Below are positions 32,042 to 41,105 of a DNA stretch of 64,000 bases, one piece after another. The notes beneath the pieces were generated by a model. That model was not told the DNA's origin. It saw only the letters and a list, made by a program, of their open reading frames with translations, and did not search any database. Position numbers and translations under genes: made by a program. Numbering within the stretch: the stretch's first letter is position 1; every line of letters begins with the position of its first letter. The DNA comes from an uncultured Alphaproteobacteria bacterium. Lineage in GTDB: Bacteria > Pseudomonadota > Alphaproteobacteria > HIMB59 > GCA-002718135. The stretch spans positions 1 to 64,000 of the forward strand of contig CACFXU010000004.1 of assembly GCA_902570155.1 (NCBI GenBank). Reading direction: 5' to 3'.

Positions 32042-32937
32042 TGTCGAAAAAAATTCTAGAATTAGCTGACAAACTTAAAAGTAAAATTTACGCAGATTAT
32101 AATGTTGGTAAGCATACTTGGTTCAGAACAGGAGGTAATGCAAAAATATTTGCTATAGTTGAAGATAATTTAGAACTAGAAATTATATTAAATGAAATAA
32201 ATAATGAAAATTTTTACATAATAGGTTCAGGTTCAAATCTTTTAATTAGAGATAATGGTTATAATGGAACTCTTATAAAATTGGGCAAAGGTTTTAATAC
32301 TATTAATATTAATGATAACAAACTTGAAGTTGGCGCTAGTATTTTAGATATTAATTTATCAAATTATGCATTAAGACAAAATATAGAAGGTTTTGAATTT
32401 TATAGTGGTATTCCAGGATCAATAGGTGGAGCAGTTAAAATGAATGCTGGTTGCTATGGTTCTGAAACTGTAGATGTTATAAATAGTATAGAAATTTGTG
32501 ATAATTTTGGTCAAAGAAAAACAATTACAAAAGATAAACTAAATCTTAAATATAGATCTTCAAAAATAAATAATACAGATATTGTTACAAAAGCTATATT
32601 TAATTTTAATTATGGAGATCAAAATTTAATAAAAGACAAAATTAATGAAATTAAGAATAAACGTTTAGACTCTCAACCAATAAAAAATAAAACTTCTGGC
32701 AGTACTTTTAAAAACCCTAAAAATCTTCATGCAGCAAAACTAATTGAGGAAGCAGGATGTAAAGGTACCAATTTTGGAGATGCATATGTGAGTACTCAAC
32801 ATGCAAATTTTTTAATAAATAGGGGAAGTGCCTCAGCAACAGATATAGAAAACTTAGGTAAAAGTATTGTTGAGAAAGTATATGCCAAATTCAATGTAAA
32901 ATTGGAATGGGAGGTAAAAATAATAGGTGAGCAATAA
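32041..32937 (+). CDS. murB: UDP-N-acetylenolpyruvoylglucosamine reductase MurB
   Basis: This 298-residue FAD enzyme reduces UDP-GlcNAc-enolpyruvate to UDP-MurNAc. Visible are KHTWFRTGGNAKIF, the FAD loop IIGSGSNLLIRDNGYNG, FYSGIPGSIGGAVKMNAGCYGSE, KYRSSKI and the catalytic region TSGSTFKNP with the Ser that donates a proton. The compact form without the type I insertion makes it a type II MurB. It overlaps ddl by eleven bases. Confidence 0.94.
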   Translation: MSKKILELADKLKSKIYADYNVGKHTWFRTGGNAKIFAIVEDNLELEIILNEINNENFYIIGSGSNLLIRDNGYNGTLIKLGKGFNTININDNKLEVGASILDINLSNYALRQNIEGFEFYSGIPGSIGGAVKMNAGCYGSETVDVINSIEICDNFGQRKTITKDKLNLKYRSSKINNTDIVTKAIFNFNYGDQNLIKDKINEIKNKRLDSQPIKNKTSGSTFKNPKNLHAAKLIEEAGCKGTNFGDAYVSTQHANFLINRGSASATDIENLGKSIVEKVYAKFNVKLEWEVKIIGEQ

Positions 32938-33877
32938 AAAAATTTTAATTTTAGAAGGTGGTAATAATGAAGAGCATGATGTATCTTTAGCCACCTCTAG
33001 TGAAATTCAAAAAATTCTTAATCAAAATAAATTGAAGTTTAAGACATTAAGAGTTAATCCAAAAAACTTTCATAAAAAAATAATTAATTATAAAAATTTT
33101 ATCTGCATTAATGCTTTACACGGGCCCTTTGGTGAAGATGGTCAAATTCAAAAAATTTTAAAAAAATATAAAATTCCCTTTTCTCATTCAAATATAAAAT
33201 CATCTAATCTATGTTTTAATAAATCCTCTTCTAAGAAAGAAATTATAAAAAATAAATTGATGTCTCCAAAATATTATCTTTTAAATATAAATGATTTAAA
33301 TCAGAAAAAATTAATTACTATCAAAAGTAAGTTAAAAAAATTTGTTATTAAGCCAAATAAAAGTGGCTCAAGTTTTGGTATAAAAATAATAAAAAATCAA
33401 AAAGAATTTGATATTTTAATTTCTAATTTAGAAGAACTTAAAAAAGAATTTAATAATCACAAAGAAATTTTGATAGAAGAGTATATATCTGGAAGGGAGC
33501 TTACAGTTTCAACTGTTAAATTGGATAAAAGAATTCACGCACTCGCTGTTACAGAAATTAAATCAAAAAATAATTTCTTCGATTATAAAGCAAAATATTC
33601 AAAAGGTTACGCTAAACATATTTTGCCAGCTAAATTAAATAAAATAAATTATGCTAAATGTCTTAAATTTGCTGCTAAAGCCCATAAACTCTTAGGTTGC
33701 AATTCACTTGCAAGAACTGATTTTATTTTTGATACAAAAAAAAATAAAATTTTCTTTTTAGAAACAAATACTCAACCTGGACTTACTCCTATATCTCTAT
33801 TACCTGAACAAGCTAATTATAAAGGGTTACCTTTTTCAGAAATCATTTTTATTTTGATTAAAAATTTAAATTATTAG
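32927..33877 (+). CDS. ddl: D-alanine--D-alanine ligase
   Basis: This 316-residue ATP-grasp enzyme makes D-alanyl-D-alanine for MurF. The N terminus ILILEGGNNEEHDVSLATS, the central ALHGPFGEDGQIQ, ATP-binding KFVIKPNKSGSSFGIKII, the loop EEYISGRELTV and the metal-binding LGCNSLARTDFIF with ETNTQPGLTPISLLP are diagnostic. The start is a GTG inside murB (GTGAGC at 32927), preceded by AATAG rather than a good ribosome site, so coupling to murB translation is likely. Confidence 0.93.
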   Translation: MSNKKILILEGGNNEEHDVSLATSSEIQKILNQNKLKFKTLRVNPKNFHKKIINYKNFICINALHGPFGEDGQIQKILKKYKIPFSHSNIKSSNLCFNKSSSKKEIIKNKLMSPKYYLLNINDLNQKKLITIKSKLKKFVIKPNKSGSSFGIKIIKNQKEFDILISNLEELKKEFNNHKEILIEEYISGRELTVSTVKLDKRIHALAVTEIKSKNNFFDYKAKYSKGYAKHILPAKLNKINYAKCLKFAAKAHKLLGCNSLARTDFIFDTKKNKIFFLETNTQPGLTPISLLPEQANYKGLPFSEIIFILIKNLNY

Positions 33878-33878
33878 T

Positions 33879-34652
33879 ATGAAAAATATTAATAGAAGAA
33901 GATTTGTCTTAAATTTCAGATCATTTACATATTTTAGTATTTTCTTATTTTTAGTTACTTTTTCTTTTTTATTATATTCTAATAAAAATAATATCATTGA
34001 GATTTCAAAAAATATAATTCAGAGTTTTTCAGAAAACTTCCAATATCAATTTACAAAATTTGATATTTCAGGTTTAGAGAAAATTGAATCAAAATTTATA
34101 GAAGATAAGCTACAAAATTATATAGGATCTTCAATTTTTTTGTTACCATTGGATCAAATTAATGATTCCATAAATGAAAATAATTGGGTCAAAGAAATTT
34201 ACTTGAATACAAATTATAAAAATACTCTATTTATTAGAATTGTAGAACATAAGCCAATAGGAATTTATTTTTTTAACGAGAAATATTTTGTTTTTGATGA
34301 AAATGGAAAAATTATAGATCAAATTTATATTAAAGATTTCACTAATCAGTCATTATTAATCTTTAAGGGCAATTCTTCAAACTTAAAAGCTAATTCATTA
34401 ATTAATATTTTAAATAACAATGATTTTGAAAAAAAATTTCAAATAGAGAGTTTAGAGTTTCTTAATAAAAGAAGATGGGATATAAATTTATACGGTGATA
34501 TCAAATTAATGCTTTCAGAAGAAGATCCAAATACATCCATTCAGAATTTTATTATGATACAAAATAAACTTAGCGAAATGGATATTAATAATATAAAAAT
34601 TTATGATTTAAGAAATTTAAAAAAAACAATCTTAATTAATTTAAATGATTAA
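33879..34652 (+). CDS. ftsQ: Cell-division protein FtsQ
   Basis: This 257-residue bitopic division protein has a basic cytoplasmic start (MKNINRRRFVLNFRSF), one membrane helix (about residues 16-34) and a periplasmic POTRA domain (FQYQFTKFDISGLEKIESKFIEDKLQ through WVKEIYLNTNYKNTLFIRIVEHKPIGIYF). FtsQ couples FtsB and FtsL to the divisome. The call rests on the POTRA pattern and on position between ddl and ftsA. ftsA begins eight bases before its stop. Confidence 0.9.
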   Translation: MKNINRRRFVLNFRSFTYFSIFLFLVTFSFLLYSNKNNIIEISKNIIQSFSENFQYQFTKFDISGLEKIESKFIEDKLQNYIGSSIFLLPLDQINDSINENNWVKEIYLNTNYKNTLFIRIVEHKPIGIYFFNEKYFVFDENGKIIDQIYIKDFTNQSLLIFKGNSSNLKANSLINILNNNDFEKKFQIESLEFLNKRRWDINLYGDIKLMLSEEDPNTSIQNFIMIQNKLSEMDINNIKIYDLRNLKKTILINLND

Positions 34653-35865
34653 AGCTGGTTTAGATATTGGTAATTCAAAAATATCATGTATAATTGCTGA
34701 TTATAAGAATAAAGATAATATTGATATTTTATCCATTGCTAGTATTCCAAATAATAATATTAAAAAAAATATAATTATAAATTTTGAAAATTTACATGAT
34801 CAGATTAAATCTTTAGTTATAGAGGCTGAAAAACAATCTCAAACTAAATTAAATTCTATTAATCTTAATTTGTCTCTATTGAACTCTGATTCTTATTATT
34901 ACGACTCTGGAATAGAATTAAAAAATGAGAGAATTTCAGAATTACATTTAAAAAAAATAATTAATCAATCAGAATATTTTAATAATCTTAACGACAAATT
35001 TGAAATATTTAATAATATAACATCATATGATATCGACAATACCCTATATTTTAATGCTCCTATTGGTAATTATTCAGACAATATTAAAATTAATTTTTAT
35101 AAAATATTAATACAAAAAAAATATTCAGACAATATTTCCAGTGTAATTAAAAAACTGAAACTTAACATTGATAATTATATTCCCTCTCCCTTATCTTCAG
35201 CTCTATCATCACTAACAAAAGATGAAAAAGAACTTGGAACTATTTGTATTGATTTAGGCCATTCAACTTCCTCTATATCAGTATTTGAAAATAATAAATT
35301 TGTATACGGAGATACTATAGGAGTTGGTAGTAATAACGTCACTTTAGATATAGCAAGAGGTTTATCAACTACTATTTCCAGTGCTGAAAGATTAAAAACT
35401 TTATATGGATCTTTAGTTTCATCCCCAAGCGATGATCATGAAATAATAGAAATTCCAATTATTTCAGGTGATAAAAATACATTTAAACAAATAACAAGAT
35501 CAAACTTAAATGCTATTATTAGACCACGCATCGAAGAAACTTTAGAGATGATATGGCAAAAAATTAAAGACAATAATTTAAAAAATAAAAAATTAAATAA
35601 TGTAGTTCTTACCGGCGGTGGGGCGATGATGGATAATATTGAAAAATATGTAGAAACAATTTTTGCAAGTGGCGTGAGAGTATCAAGTCCATTAGAACAA
35701 TTAAATTTGGATAATAGTTTTAAAAAACCCAATTTTTGCGATATTATTGGATCTATATTGTATGACCAAAATTTATTTAAAATTGATTTTTTAAAAAATC
35801 AGTCAAAAACATCAAAAAAACGAGGAATATCAAGCTTTTTTTCTTGGCTTGATCAGTATATTTAG
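34645..35865 (+). CDS. ftsA: Cell-division protein FtsA
   Basis: This 406-residue actin-like protein tethers FtsZ to the membrane. The phosphate-1 motif is GLDIGNSKISCIIAD (residues 5-19), phosphate-2 is TICIDLGHSTSSISVFE, and the adenosine motif is NVVLTGGGAMMDNIEKYVE. The C-terminal SFFSWLDQYI is the amphipathic membrane-targeting tail expected in FtsA. The GVGSNNVTLDIARGLSTTISSAERLKTLYG segment is also family-typical. A 79-base gap with a likely promoter separates it from ftsZ. Confidence 0.95.
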   Translation: MIKAGLDIGNSKISCIIADYKNKDNIDILSIASIPNNNIKKNIIINFENLHDQIKSLVIEAEKQSQTKLNSINLNLSLLNSDSYYYDSGIELKNERISELHLKKIINQSEYFNNLNDKFEIFNNITSYDIDNTLYFNAPIGNYSDNIKINFYKILIQKKYSDNISSVIKKLKLNIDNYIPSPLSSALSSLTKDEKELGTICIDLGHSTSSISVFENNKFVYGDTIGVGSNNVTLDIARGLSTTISSAERLKTLYGSLVSSPSDDHEIIEIPIISGDKNTFKQITRSNLNAIIRPRIEETLEMIWQKIKDNNLKNKKLNNVVLTGGGAMMDNIEKYVETIFASGVRVSSPLEQLNLDNSFKKPNFCDIIGSILYDQNLFKIDFLKNQSKTSKKRGISSFFSWLDQYI

Positions 35866-35890
35866 ATTATACTATATGTAGTAAATTATA

Positions 35891-35937
35891 TTGACGATTT
35901 CGAACATTAATCGTTAAAAACTATTTAAAACGGCGGA
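35891..35937 (+). promoter_or_regulatory. ftsZ promoter region with CtrA-type site
   Basis: A -35-like TTGACG (35891-35896) is followed 17 bp later by TTAAAA (35914-35919). The full CtrA consensus TTAA-N7-TTAA lies at 35914-35928 (TTAA, seven bases, TTAA). An inverted repeat, TTGACGATT and AATCGTTAA (8 of 9 pairs), spans the upstream half. GGCGGAG at 35932-35938 is the ribosome site for the ATG at 35945. In this AT-rich genome the CtrA match could be chance, but control of ftsZ by CtrA is known in Caulobacter. Confidence 0.5.
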
Positions 35938-35944
35938 GTTTACA

Positions 35945-37594
35945 ATGACTATAAATATTTCAATACAAGATGTAGCCCAAAACTTACACCCAAAAATAAC
36001 AGTTTTAGGAGTAGGTGGATCTGGCGGAAATGCAGTTAACAACATGATTAATGCTAATTTAGAAGGTGTAGATTTTTTAATAGCTAATACAGATGCACAA
36101 GCTTTACAAATTTCAAGTTGTCCAAATAAAATTCAGTTAGGATTAAATAGCACCAAAGGTTTAGGCGCGGGAATGAGACCTGATATTGGAAGACAGGCGG
36201 CAGAGGAAGCAATTCAAGATCTAAGTGAAAAGTTTGAAGGTAGTCACATGCTTTTTATAGCAGCTGGAATGGGTGGTGGTACTGGCACAGGAGCTGCACC
36301 AGTAATTGCTAAACTAGCAAGAGAAAAAGGAATACTTACTGTAGGTGTGGTAACTAAACCTTTCCATTTTGAAGGCTCTCAAAGGATGAAGTTAGCTGAG
36401 AAAGGCATTGAGGAACTGCAACAGTATGTTGACACATTACTAACAATACCTAATCAAAATTTATTTAGAATTGCTAATGAAAAAACTACTTTTTCTGATG
36501 CTTTTAAGATGGCAGACGATGTTTTGTATGCAGGTGTAAGAGGCGTAACTGATCTTATGGTTCAGCCTGGAATGATAAATTTAGATTTCTCAGATATCAA
36601 AACTGTAATGTCTGAAATGGGTAAAGCTATGATGGGTACTGGTGAAGCACAAGGCGAAGGTAGAGCAATTGCAGCTGCTGAAGCAGCTATTGCAAACCCA
36701 TTAATTGATGACGTGTCCTTAAAAGGTGCAAAAGGTCTAATAATTAATATTACTGGCGGCAAAGACATTACATTGTATGAAGTTGATGAGGCTGCAAATA
36801 GAATCAAACAAGAAGTTGATGAAGAAGCAAACATTATTTACGGAACTACTTGCGACGACAGACTTGAAGGCGTTGTAAGAGTTAGCATTGTTGCTACAGG
36901 TATTGATGCAAACAATAATATATCAGCTAAACCGATAGAAAGCTTTGCACCAATAAATATAAATAATGATATTTATAAACAAGATATAGAAAAATCTGAG
37001 TTATTATCTGAAAGTAATATTTTGCAGGAAAATGCCTTACAAGAAGAGAACATTCTAGATGAAGAGATTAATGAGATAGTAAATGAAGGAATGCTCAATA
37101 ATCAAAATTCTGATAACTTTAATGAAGATGAGCAAACAAATATTAACCAATTAGAAACTTCAAGTTTAGAAGAAAATATTAATGATAAAACATTTTTTCA
37201 AAACGAAGCTACAGAAACTTTAGATCTAATTGAAACTGATAATATTTCTGGGGAAGTATCAAGCTCATCTCTGAATACAGATAAACCAAATGATGCAAGT
37301 GTAAGAAGGTTAAGTTTATTTGATACTCTTTCTACAGAAAATAAATCTGAAGATATAGCTTCAGAAAATAATATTCATACAAAGACTGAACCTGTTTTTG
37401 CCTCCTCAGAGGAAAAGATTGAAGAAAATGACTCTGAACATAACAATTCTGAAGATGATAATTCAAGTATCATTGAAAAAGAGGAATTCAGTGCTGAAGA
37501 GAGTGAAACTTCTGAAATAGATGACGAGTTTAATCAGGAAACAGAGGAAGAACTTTTAGATATACCAACTTTCCTTAGAAGACAGGCTAATTAG
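35945..37594 (+). CDS. ftsZ: Cell-division GTPase FtsZ
   Basis: This 549-residue tubulin-like GTPase forms the division ring. Residues 1 to about 320 are the polymerising core with [13 protein letters not shown] (22-34), the tubulin signature GMGGGTGTG (108-116) and the T7-loop region [15 protein letters not shown]. Residues about 325-535 are an unusually long, acidic, low-complexity linker rich in Glu, Asn, Ser and Asp. The last residues [11 protein letters not shown] are the conserved tail that binds FtsA and other partners. The length far exceeds the 383 residues of Escherichia coli FtsZ but fits alphaproteobacteria. A good ribosome site (GGCGGAG) precedes the start. Confidence 0.97.
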   Translation: MTINISIQDVAQNLHPKITVLGVGGSGGNAVNNMINANLEGVDFLIANTDAQALQISSCPNKIQLGLNSTKGLGAGMRPDIGRQAAEEAIQDLSEKFEGSHMLFIAAGMGGGTGTGAAPVIAKLAREKGILTVGVVTKPFHFEGSQRMKLAEKGIEELQQYVDTLLTIPNQNLFRIANEKTTFSDAFKMADDVLYAGVRGVTDLMVQPGMINLDFSDIKTVMSEMGKAMMGTGEAQGEGRAIAAAEAAIANPLIDDVSLKGAKGLIINITGGKDITLYEVDEAANRIKQEVDEEANIIYGTTCDDRLEGVVRVSIVATGIDANNNISAKPIESFAPININNDIYKQDIEKSELLSESNILQENALQEENILDEEINEIVNEGMLNNQNSDNFNEDEQTNINQLETSSLEENINDKTFFQNEATETLDLIETDNISGEVSSSSLNTDKPNDASVRRLSLFDTLSTENKSEDIASENNIHTKTEPVFASSEEKIEENDSEHNNSEDDNSSIIEKEEFSAEESETSEIDDEFNQETEEELLDIPTFLRRQAN

Positions 37595-37657
37595 TAAATA
37601 AACTATTATCTGCAATATTTTGAAATATTAGGTTAGTTGTTAAGAACGTTAAAAATA

Positions 37658-37663
37658 TATAAT
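37658..37663 (+). promoter_or_regulatory. -10 element (TATAAT), probable lpxC promoter
   Basis: A perfect TATAAT sits just before the ftsZ terminator hairpin. A transcript starting about seven bases downstream (near 37670) would lack the 5' arm of that hairpin and could read into lpxC. The -35 is weak (TTGTTA at 37637-37642 with a short 15-bp spacer). Confidence 0.4.
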
Positions 37664-37693
37664 AAAAAAGTGTTGAAATCAGCACTTTTTTTT
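37664..37693 (+). terminator. Rho-independent terminator after ftsZ
   Basis: AAAAAAGTG (37664-37672) pairs with CAC plus the T run at 37683-37691, with further pairing in the loop, and eight T residues follow (37686-37693). The hairpin ends only three bases before the chosen lpxC ATG. Confidence 0.7.
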
Positions 37694-37696
37694 AAG

Positions 37697-38569
37697 ATGA
37701 TAAACACATTGAATAATTCTAAAAATCAACAAACAATAGCCGAACCAGTATCAATTAATGGAATAGGATTACATTCAGGAGTAGATGTAGCCATGAAATT
37801 ATATCCTGCTGAAGCTGATTATGGAATAAAGTTTATCCGAACGGATCTTAATAAAAATAATATCATTGAAGCTATATGGTCAAATGTAACTAATACAAAA
37901 TTAAGCACAACTATAAGCAATCAAAATGGAGCAAGTGTTTCAACAATTGAGCATTTGATGAGTGCTTTATCCGGATTGCATATAGATAATATTAAAATTG
38001 AAATTGATGGACCAGAAGTCCCAATAATGGACGGAAGTTCAATAAAGTTTGTTGATCTTATTGATAAAGCTGCCATTCACAGTTTAAATAAGAGAAGAAA
38101 AATTTTAAATATTAAAAAAAATATTAAAGTAGAAAATAGTGATTCATCTGTAGAATTAAAACCGAATAATCAATTTTCAATTGATTTTGAAATTGATTTT
38201 CCTAGTAAATTAGTCAGCAAACAAAGCTGTCAACTACAACTAGTAAATGGAAACTATAAAACTGATATTGCATCAGCACGCACTTTTGGATTTGAAAGAG
38301 ATGTCGATATGTTAAGATCAAATGGTTTAGCACTAGGTGGTTCACTGGATAATGCAGTTGTTGTTGGAGAAAGTAAAATACTTAATTCAGATGGATTGCG
38401 CTTTAAGGATGAGTTTGTAAGACATAAAATTCTTGATTCTATCGGAGATTTGTATTTAGCTGGAGCTCCAATTCATGGATATTTTTTGGGTAACAAATCA
38501 GGTCATCATTTAAATAATTTATTATTAAGGTCTTTATTTGCTGATAAAGATAACTACGAATATATTTAG
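37697..38569 (+). CDS. lpxC: UDP-3-O-acyl-N-acetylglucosamine deacetylase LpxC
   Basis: This 290-residue zinc deacetylase commits UDP-acyl-GlcNAc to lipid A synthesis. Diagnostic stretches are ISINGIGLHSG near the start (as VSINGIGLHSG), the zinc His in STIEHLMSALSG, the DGPEVPIMDGSS segment, SARTFGF, and the two other zinc ligands in FVRHKILDSIGDLYLAG. The tail GHHLNNLLLRSLF is family-typical. I chose the ATG at 37697, just after the ftsZ terminator; the longer in-frame start at 37637 would run through that hairpin. It implies an outer membrane with lipopolysaccharide. The gene is convergent with fumC, with no gap. Confidence 0.94.
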   Translation: MINTLNNSKNQQTIAEPVSINGIGLHSGVDVAMKLYPAEADYGIKFIRTDLNKNNIIEAIWSNVTNTKLSTTISNQNGASVSTIEHLMSALSGLHIDNIKIEIDGPEVPIMDGSSIKFVDLIDKAAIHSLNKRRKILNIKKNIKVENSDSSVELKPNNQFSIDFEIDFPSKLVSKQSCQLQLVNGNYKTDIASARTFGFERDVDMLRSNGLALGGSLDNAVVVGESKILNSDGLRFKDEFVRHKILDSIGDLYLAGAPIHGYFLGNKSGHHLNNLLLRSLFADKDNYEYI

Positions 38570-39955
38570 TTAAATCATTTTCTTTGGATCAACTATTTTA
38601 TCAAATTCCTTTTCAGAAATTAATTTTAATTTTAATGCCGCTTCTTTAAGAGTCAAATTTTCATCAAATGCTTTTTTAGCAATTTTTGCTGCATTATCAT
38701 ATCCAATACTTTTATTTAAGGCAGTTACAAGCATTAAAGAGTTATTTAGATGATTATTAATTATTTCTTTGTTTGCTTTTAATCCCTTTAAACAATTTTT
38801 ATTAAAACTTTTAATACCATCACTAAGGAGATTTACAGATTGTAGAATGTTAAAGGCTATAACTGGTTTATATGTATTTAATTGAAAATGACCATTTGAG
38901 CCAGCAAGATCTACAGTTGTGCTATTTCCTATTACTTGAACACATATCATGCTTAATGCTTCAATTTGAGTAGGGTTTACCTTTCCTGGCATAATTGATG
39001 ATCCAGGTTCATTAGCAGGTAAAATTAGCTCTCCTAAACCAGATCTAGGTCCAGATGCTAAAAATCGAATATCATTTATTATTTTTAATAATGAAATTGA
39101 TAAAGTTTTTAAAGAATTTGAAAAATTAATTAGTGGATCATGAGAAGCTAAAGATTCAAATTTATTTTGAGATGGTTTATAATTATCTCTAGTAAGTTTA
39201 TTCAAATATTTACAAAATACTTTATCAAATTTTTTTGGTGCATTAATTCCTGAACCTACAGCAGTCCCTCCTTGAGCAAGATATTTTAATTCTGATTTTG
39301 AAACTTCTATTCTTTTCAAACAAGCTTGTAATTGAGTACAAAATGCAGAAAACTCATCACCTAAAGTAATTGGAGTTGCATCTTGAGTATGAGTTCTTCC
39401 TATTTTAATTATATTCTGAAAAGTTTTTTTCTTTTTTTGGAATTCTTTTATTAGATCTTTAAGGGTTGGTATTAAATTTTTTATTGATAACTCATTAACT
39501 GCAACATGCATTATTGTTGGAAAGGTATCATTTGATGATTGAGATAAATTTACATGATCATTAGGATGAATAGGTTTTTTACTTCCAATTCTTCCTTTTA
39601 ATTTTTTGATAATATGATTACTAATTACTTCATTTGCATTCATATTTGTTTGAGTTCCAGATCCAGTTTGCCATACTGATAATGGAAACTCTCCAATAAG
39701 TTTTAAATTAATAATATCATCGCATGCTTTTGATATTAATGATCCCAATTTTTTATCTATAACACCAAGTTCTATATTAGCTTCTGCAGCTGCTTTCTTT
39801 TGTTGTCCCAATGCGATAATTAATTCTGATGGTATTTTTTCACTACCAATTTTAAAATTTTCTAAGGATCTTTGAGTTTGTGCACCCCAAAGTTTATTTT
39901 GATCAATTTTTTTAGAACCTAAACTATCAAATTCTATTCTTTTTTTATTAGCCAT
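38570..39955 (-). CDS. fumC: Class II fumarate hydratase
   Basis: This 461-residue oxygen-stable fumarase interconverts fumarate and malate in the TCA cycle as a tetramer. Visible motifs are WGAQTQRSLENF near the start, the substrate-site SGSGTQTNMNANEVI, HPNDHVNLSQSSNDTFPT, GRTHTQDATPI and the signature GSSIMPGKVNPTQ. Length matches bacterial FumC (about 463). It is read from its own promoter region shared divergently with gpmA. Confidence 0.96.
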   Translation of the reverse strand: MANKKRIEFDSLGSKKIDQNKLWGAQTQRSLENFKIGSEKIPSELIIALGQQKKAAAEANIELGVIDKKLGSLISKACDDIINLKLIGEFPLSVWQTGSGTQTNMNANEVISNHIIKKLKGRIGSKKPIHPNDHVNLSQSSNDTFPTIMHVAVNELSIKNLIPTLKDLIKEFQKKKKTFQNIIKIGRTHTQDATPITLGDEFSAFCTQLQACLKRIEVSKSELKYLAQGGTAVGSGINAPKKFDKVFCKYLNKLTRDNYKPSQNKFESLASHDPLINFSNSLKTLSISLLKIINDIRFLASGPRSGLGELILPANEPGSSIMPGKVNPTQIEALSMICVQVIGNSTTVDLAGSNGHFQLNTYKPVIAFNILQSVNLLSDGIKSFNKNCLKGLKANKEIINNHLNNSLMLVTALNKSIGYDNAAKIAKKAFDENLTLKEAALKLKLISEKEFDKIVDPKKMI

Positions 39956-39987
39956 TATTTATTAACAAACTCTCTATAACATATTAT

Positions 39988-40626
39988 ATGGAACATATGA
40001 ACAAACTTGTTTTACTAAGACATGGTCAAAGTCAGTGGAATTTAGAAAATAGATTTACCGGCTGGAAAGATGTTCCATTAACTGAAAAAGGTATTAATGA
40101 AGCTAATAATGCGGGACATTTATTAAAAAAACATAATATAAAAATTGATAAAGTTTTTAGCAGTGTTTTAGAGAGGGCAAATAAAACAGCAGAAATAGCT
40201 ATCAAGGCATCAGAGATAGAAAATTTACATAAAAATGGAAAACTTATTTATGAAAAAGATCAAAAACTTAATGAGAGAGACTATGGAGATTTAGTTGGTT
40301 TAAATAAAGCTGAAACTGCTGATAAATTTGGAAAAGAACAAGTTCACATATGGAGAAGATCTTATGATACACCGCCTCCAAACGGAGAAAGTCTTAAGGA
40401 TGTAGTAGACCGAGTTTCTCCATACTTTACTGAAATAATTGAACCTCATATTTTAAATAAAAAAAATATTTTAATAGCAGCACATGGTAATTCCTTAAGA
40501 GCAATTATGATTAAAGTTGGTATGTACAAACCTGAAGAAATATCTTCAATAGAACTTCCAACTGGTAGTCCATTATGTTTAGATTACCAAAATGGTAAAT
40601 TAATTAAACATTATTACTTAGATTAA
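39988..40626 (+). CDS. gpmA: 2,3-bisphosphoglycerate-dependent phosphoglycerate mutase
   Basis: This 212-residue glycolytic enzyme interconverts 3- and 2-phosphoglycerate. The phospho-histidine is H12 in LLRHGQSQWN, followed by NRFTGWKDVPLTEKG, ERDYGDLVGLNK, WRRSYDTPPPNGESL and the second catalytic His in LIAAHGNSLRAI. It is shorter than the 250-residue Escherichia coli enzyme, as in other compact alphaproteobacterial forms. The start could also be the second ATG three codons on (39997). Its stop overlaps the convergent sspB gene by four bases. Confidence 0.94.
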   Translation: MEHMNKLVLLRHGQSQWNLENRFTGWKDVPLTEKGINEANNAGHLLKKHNIKIDKVFSSVLERANKTAEIAIKASEIENLHKNGKLIYEKDQKLNERDYGDLVGLNKAETADKFGKEQVHIWRRSYDTPPPNGESLKDVVDRVSPYFTEIIEPHILNKKNILIAAHGNSLRAIMIKVGMYKPEEISSIELPTGSPLCLDYQNGKLIKHYYLD

Positions 40627-41057
40627 TTTTTTTTATAATTTGAAAAATTAATTACATTATCCTTCTTTGATATATTGTTTTCTAATTTTTTATTTACTTT
40701 CTTCTGAATTTTACTTTTTTTCAAAATTAAACCAAAATTAGCTGAAGGATCGGCAAATGATACAATAGCATTATAATTAATTTTTAAGTTTGTTTTAATA
40801 TCACCAAATGAGAGTGTAATAGAAAAATTATTTTTATTTATTTCTAGATCATAATATTCATATTGGATAATAATTGTCATTTCTTGGGGATATTTTTGTT
40901 TTAACCAATTAGGTAATTCAACGTTTTTATGATTCGTTAAAAATGTAATGTAGAGATGATTATTATTATTTGATAATCCATTATCTTTTATGTTTTTAAG
41001 AATATCTTTAAGTACATTTAGCATATTTTTATCTAGGATTTTTTGATATTCAATCAT
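40623..41057 (-). CDS. sspB: ClpXP adaptor SspB, alphaproteobacterial type
   Basis: This 144-residue protein has the SspB-alpha core: PNWLKQKYPQEMTIIIQYEYYDLEI, NNFSITLSFGDIKTNLKINYNAIVSFADPSANFGL, then a Lys-rich flexible tail ending in KKDNVINFSNYKKN, which would be the ClpX-docking end. SspB brings tmRNA-tagged and other substrates to the ClpXP protease. This fits the ssrA gene found about 6 kb downstream. The family is poorly conserved, but the FADPSANFGL segment is characteristic. Confidence 0.85.
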   Translation of the reverse strand: MIEYQKILDKNMLNVLKDILKNIKDNGLSNNNNHLYITFLTNHKNVELPNWLKQKYPQEMTIIIQYEYYDLEINKNNFSITLSFGDIKTNLKINYNAIVSFADPSANFGLILKKSKIQKKVNKKLENNISKKDNVINFSNYKKN

Positions 41058-41105
41058 TTCAGTTTTATTTTTTTATTAAATATTTAAAGTATTGCAATAA
41101 AATTC

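Noticed and set aside
35436..35732. 98-residue minus-strand open frame inside ftsA, and similar frames antisense to other genes
   Set aside because: No recognisable protein pattern; they mirror the AT-rich coding strand of well-identified genes.
37637..37696. Longer start for lpxC
   Set aside because: It would translate through the ftsZ terminator hairpin and adds residues absent from the family start.
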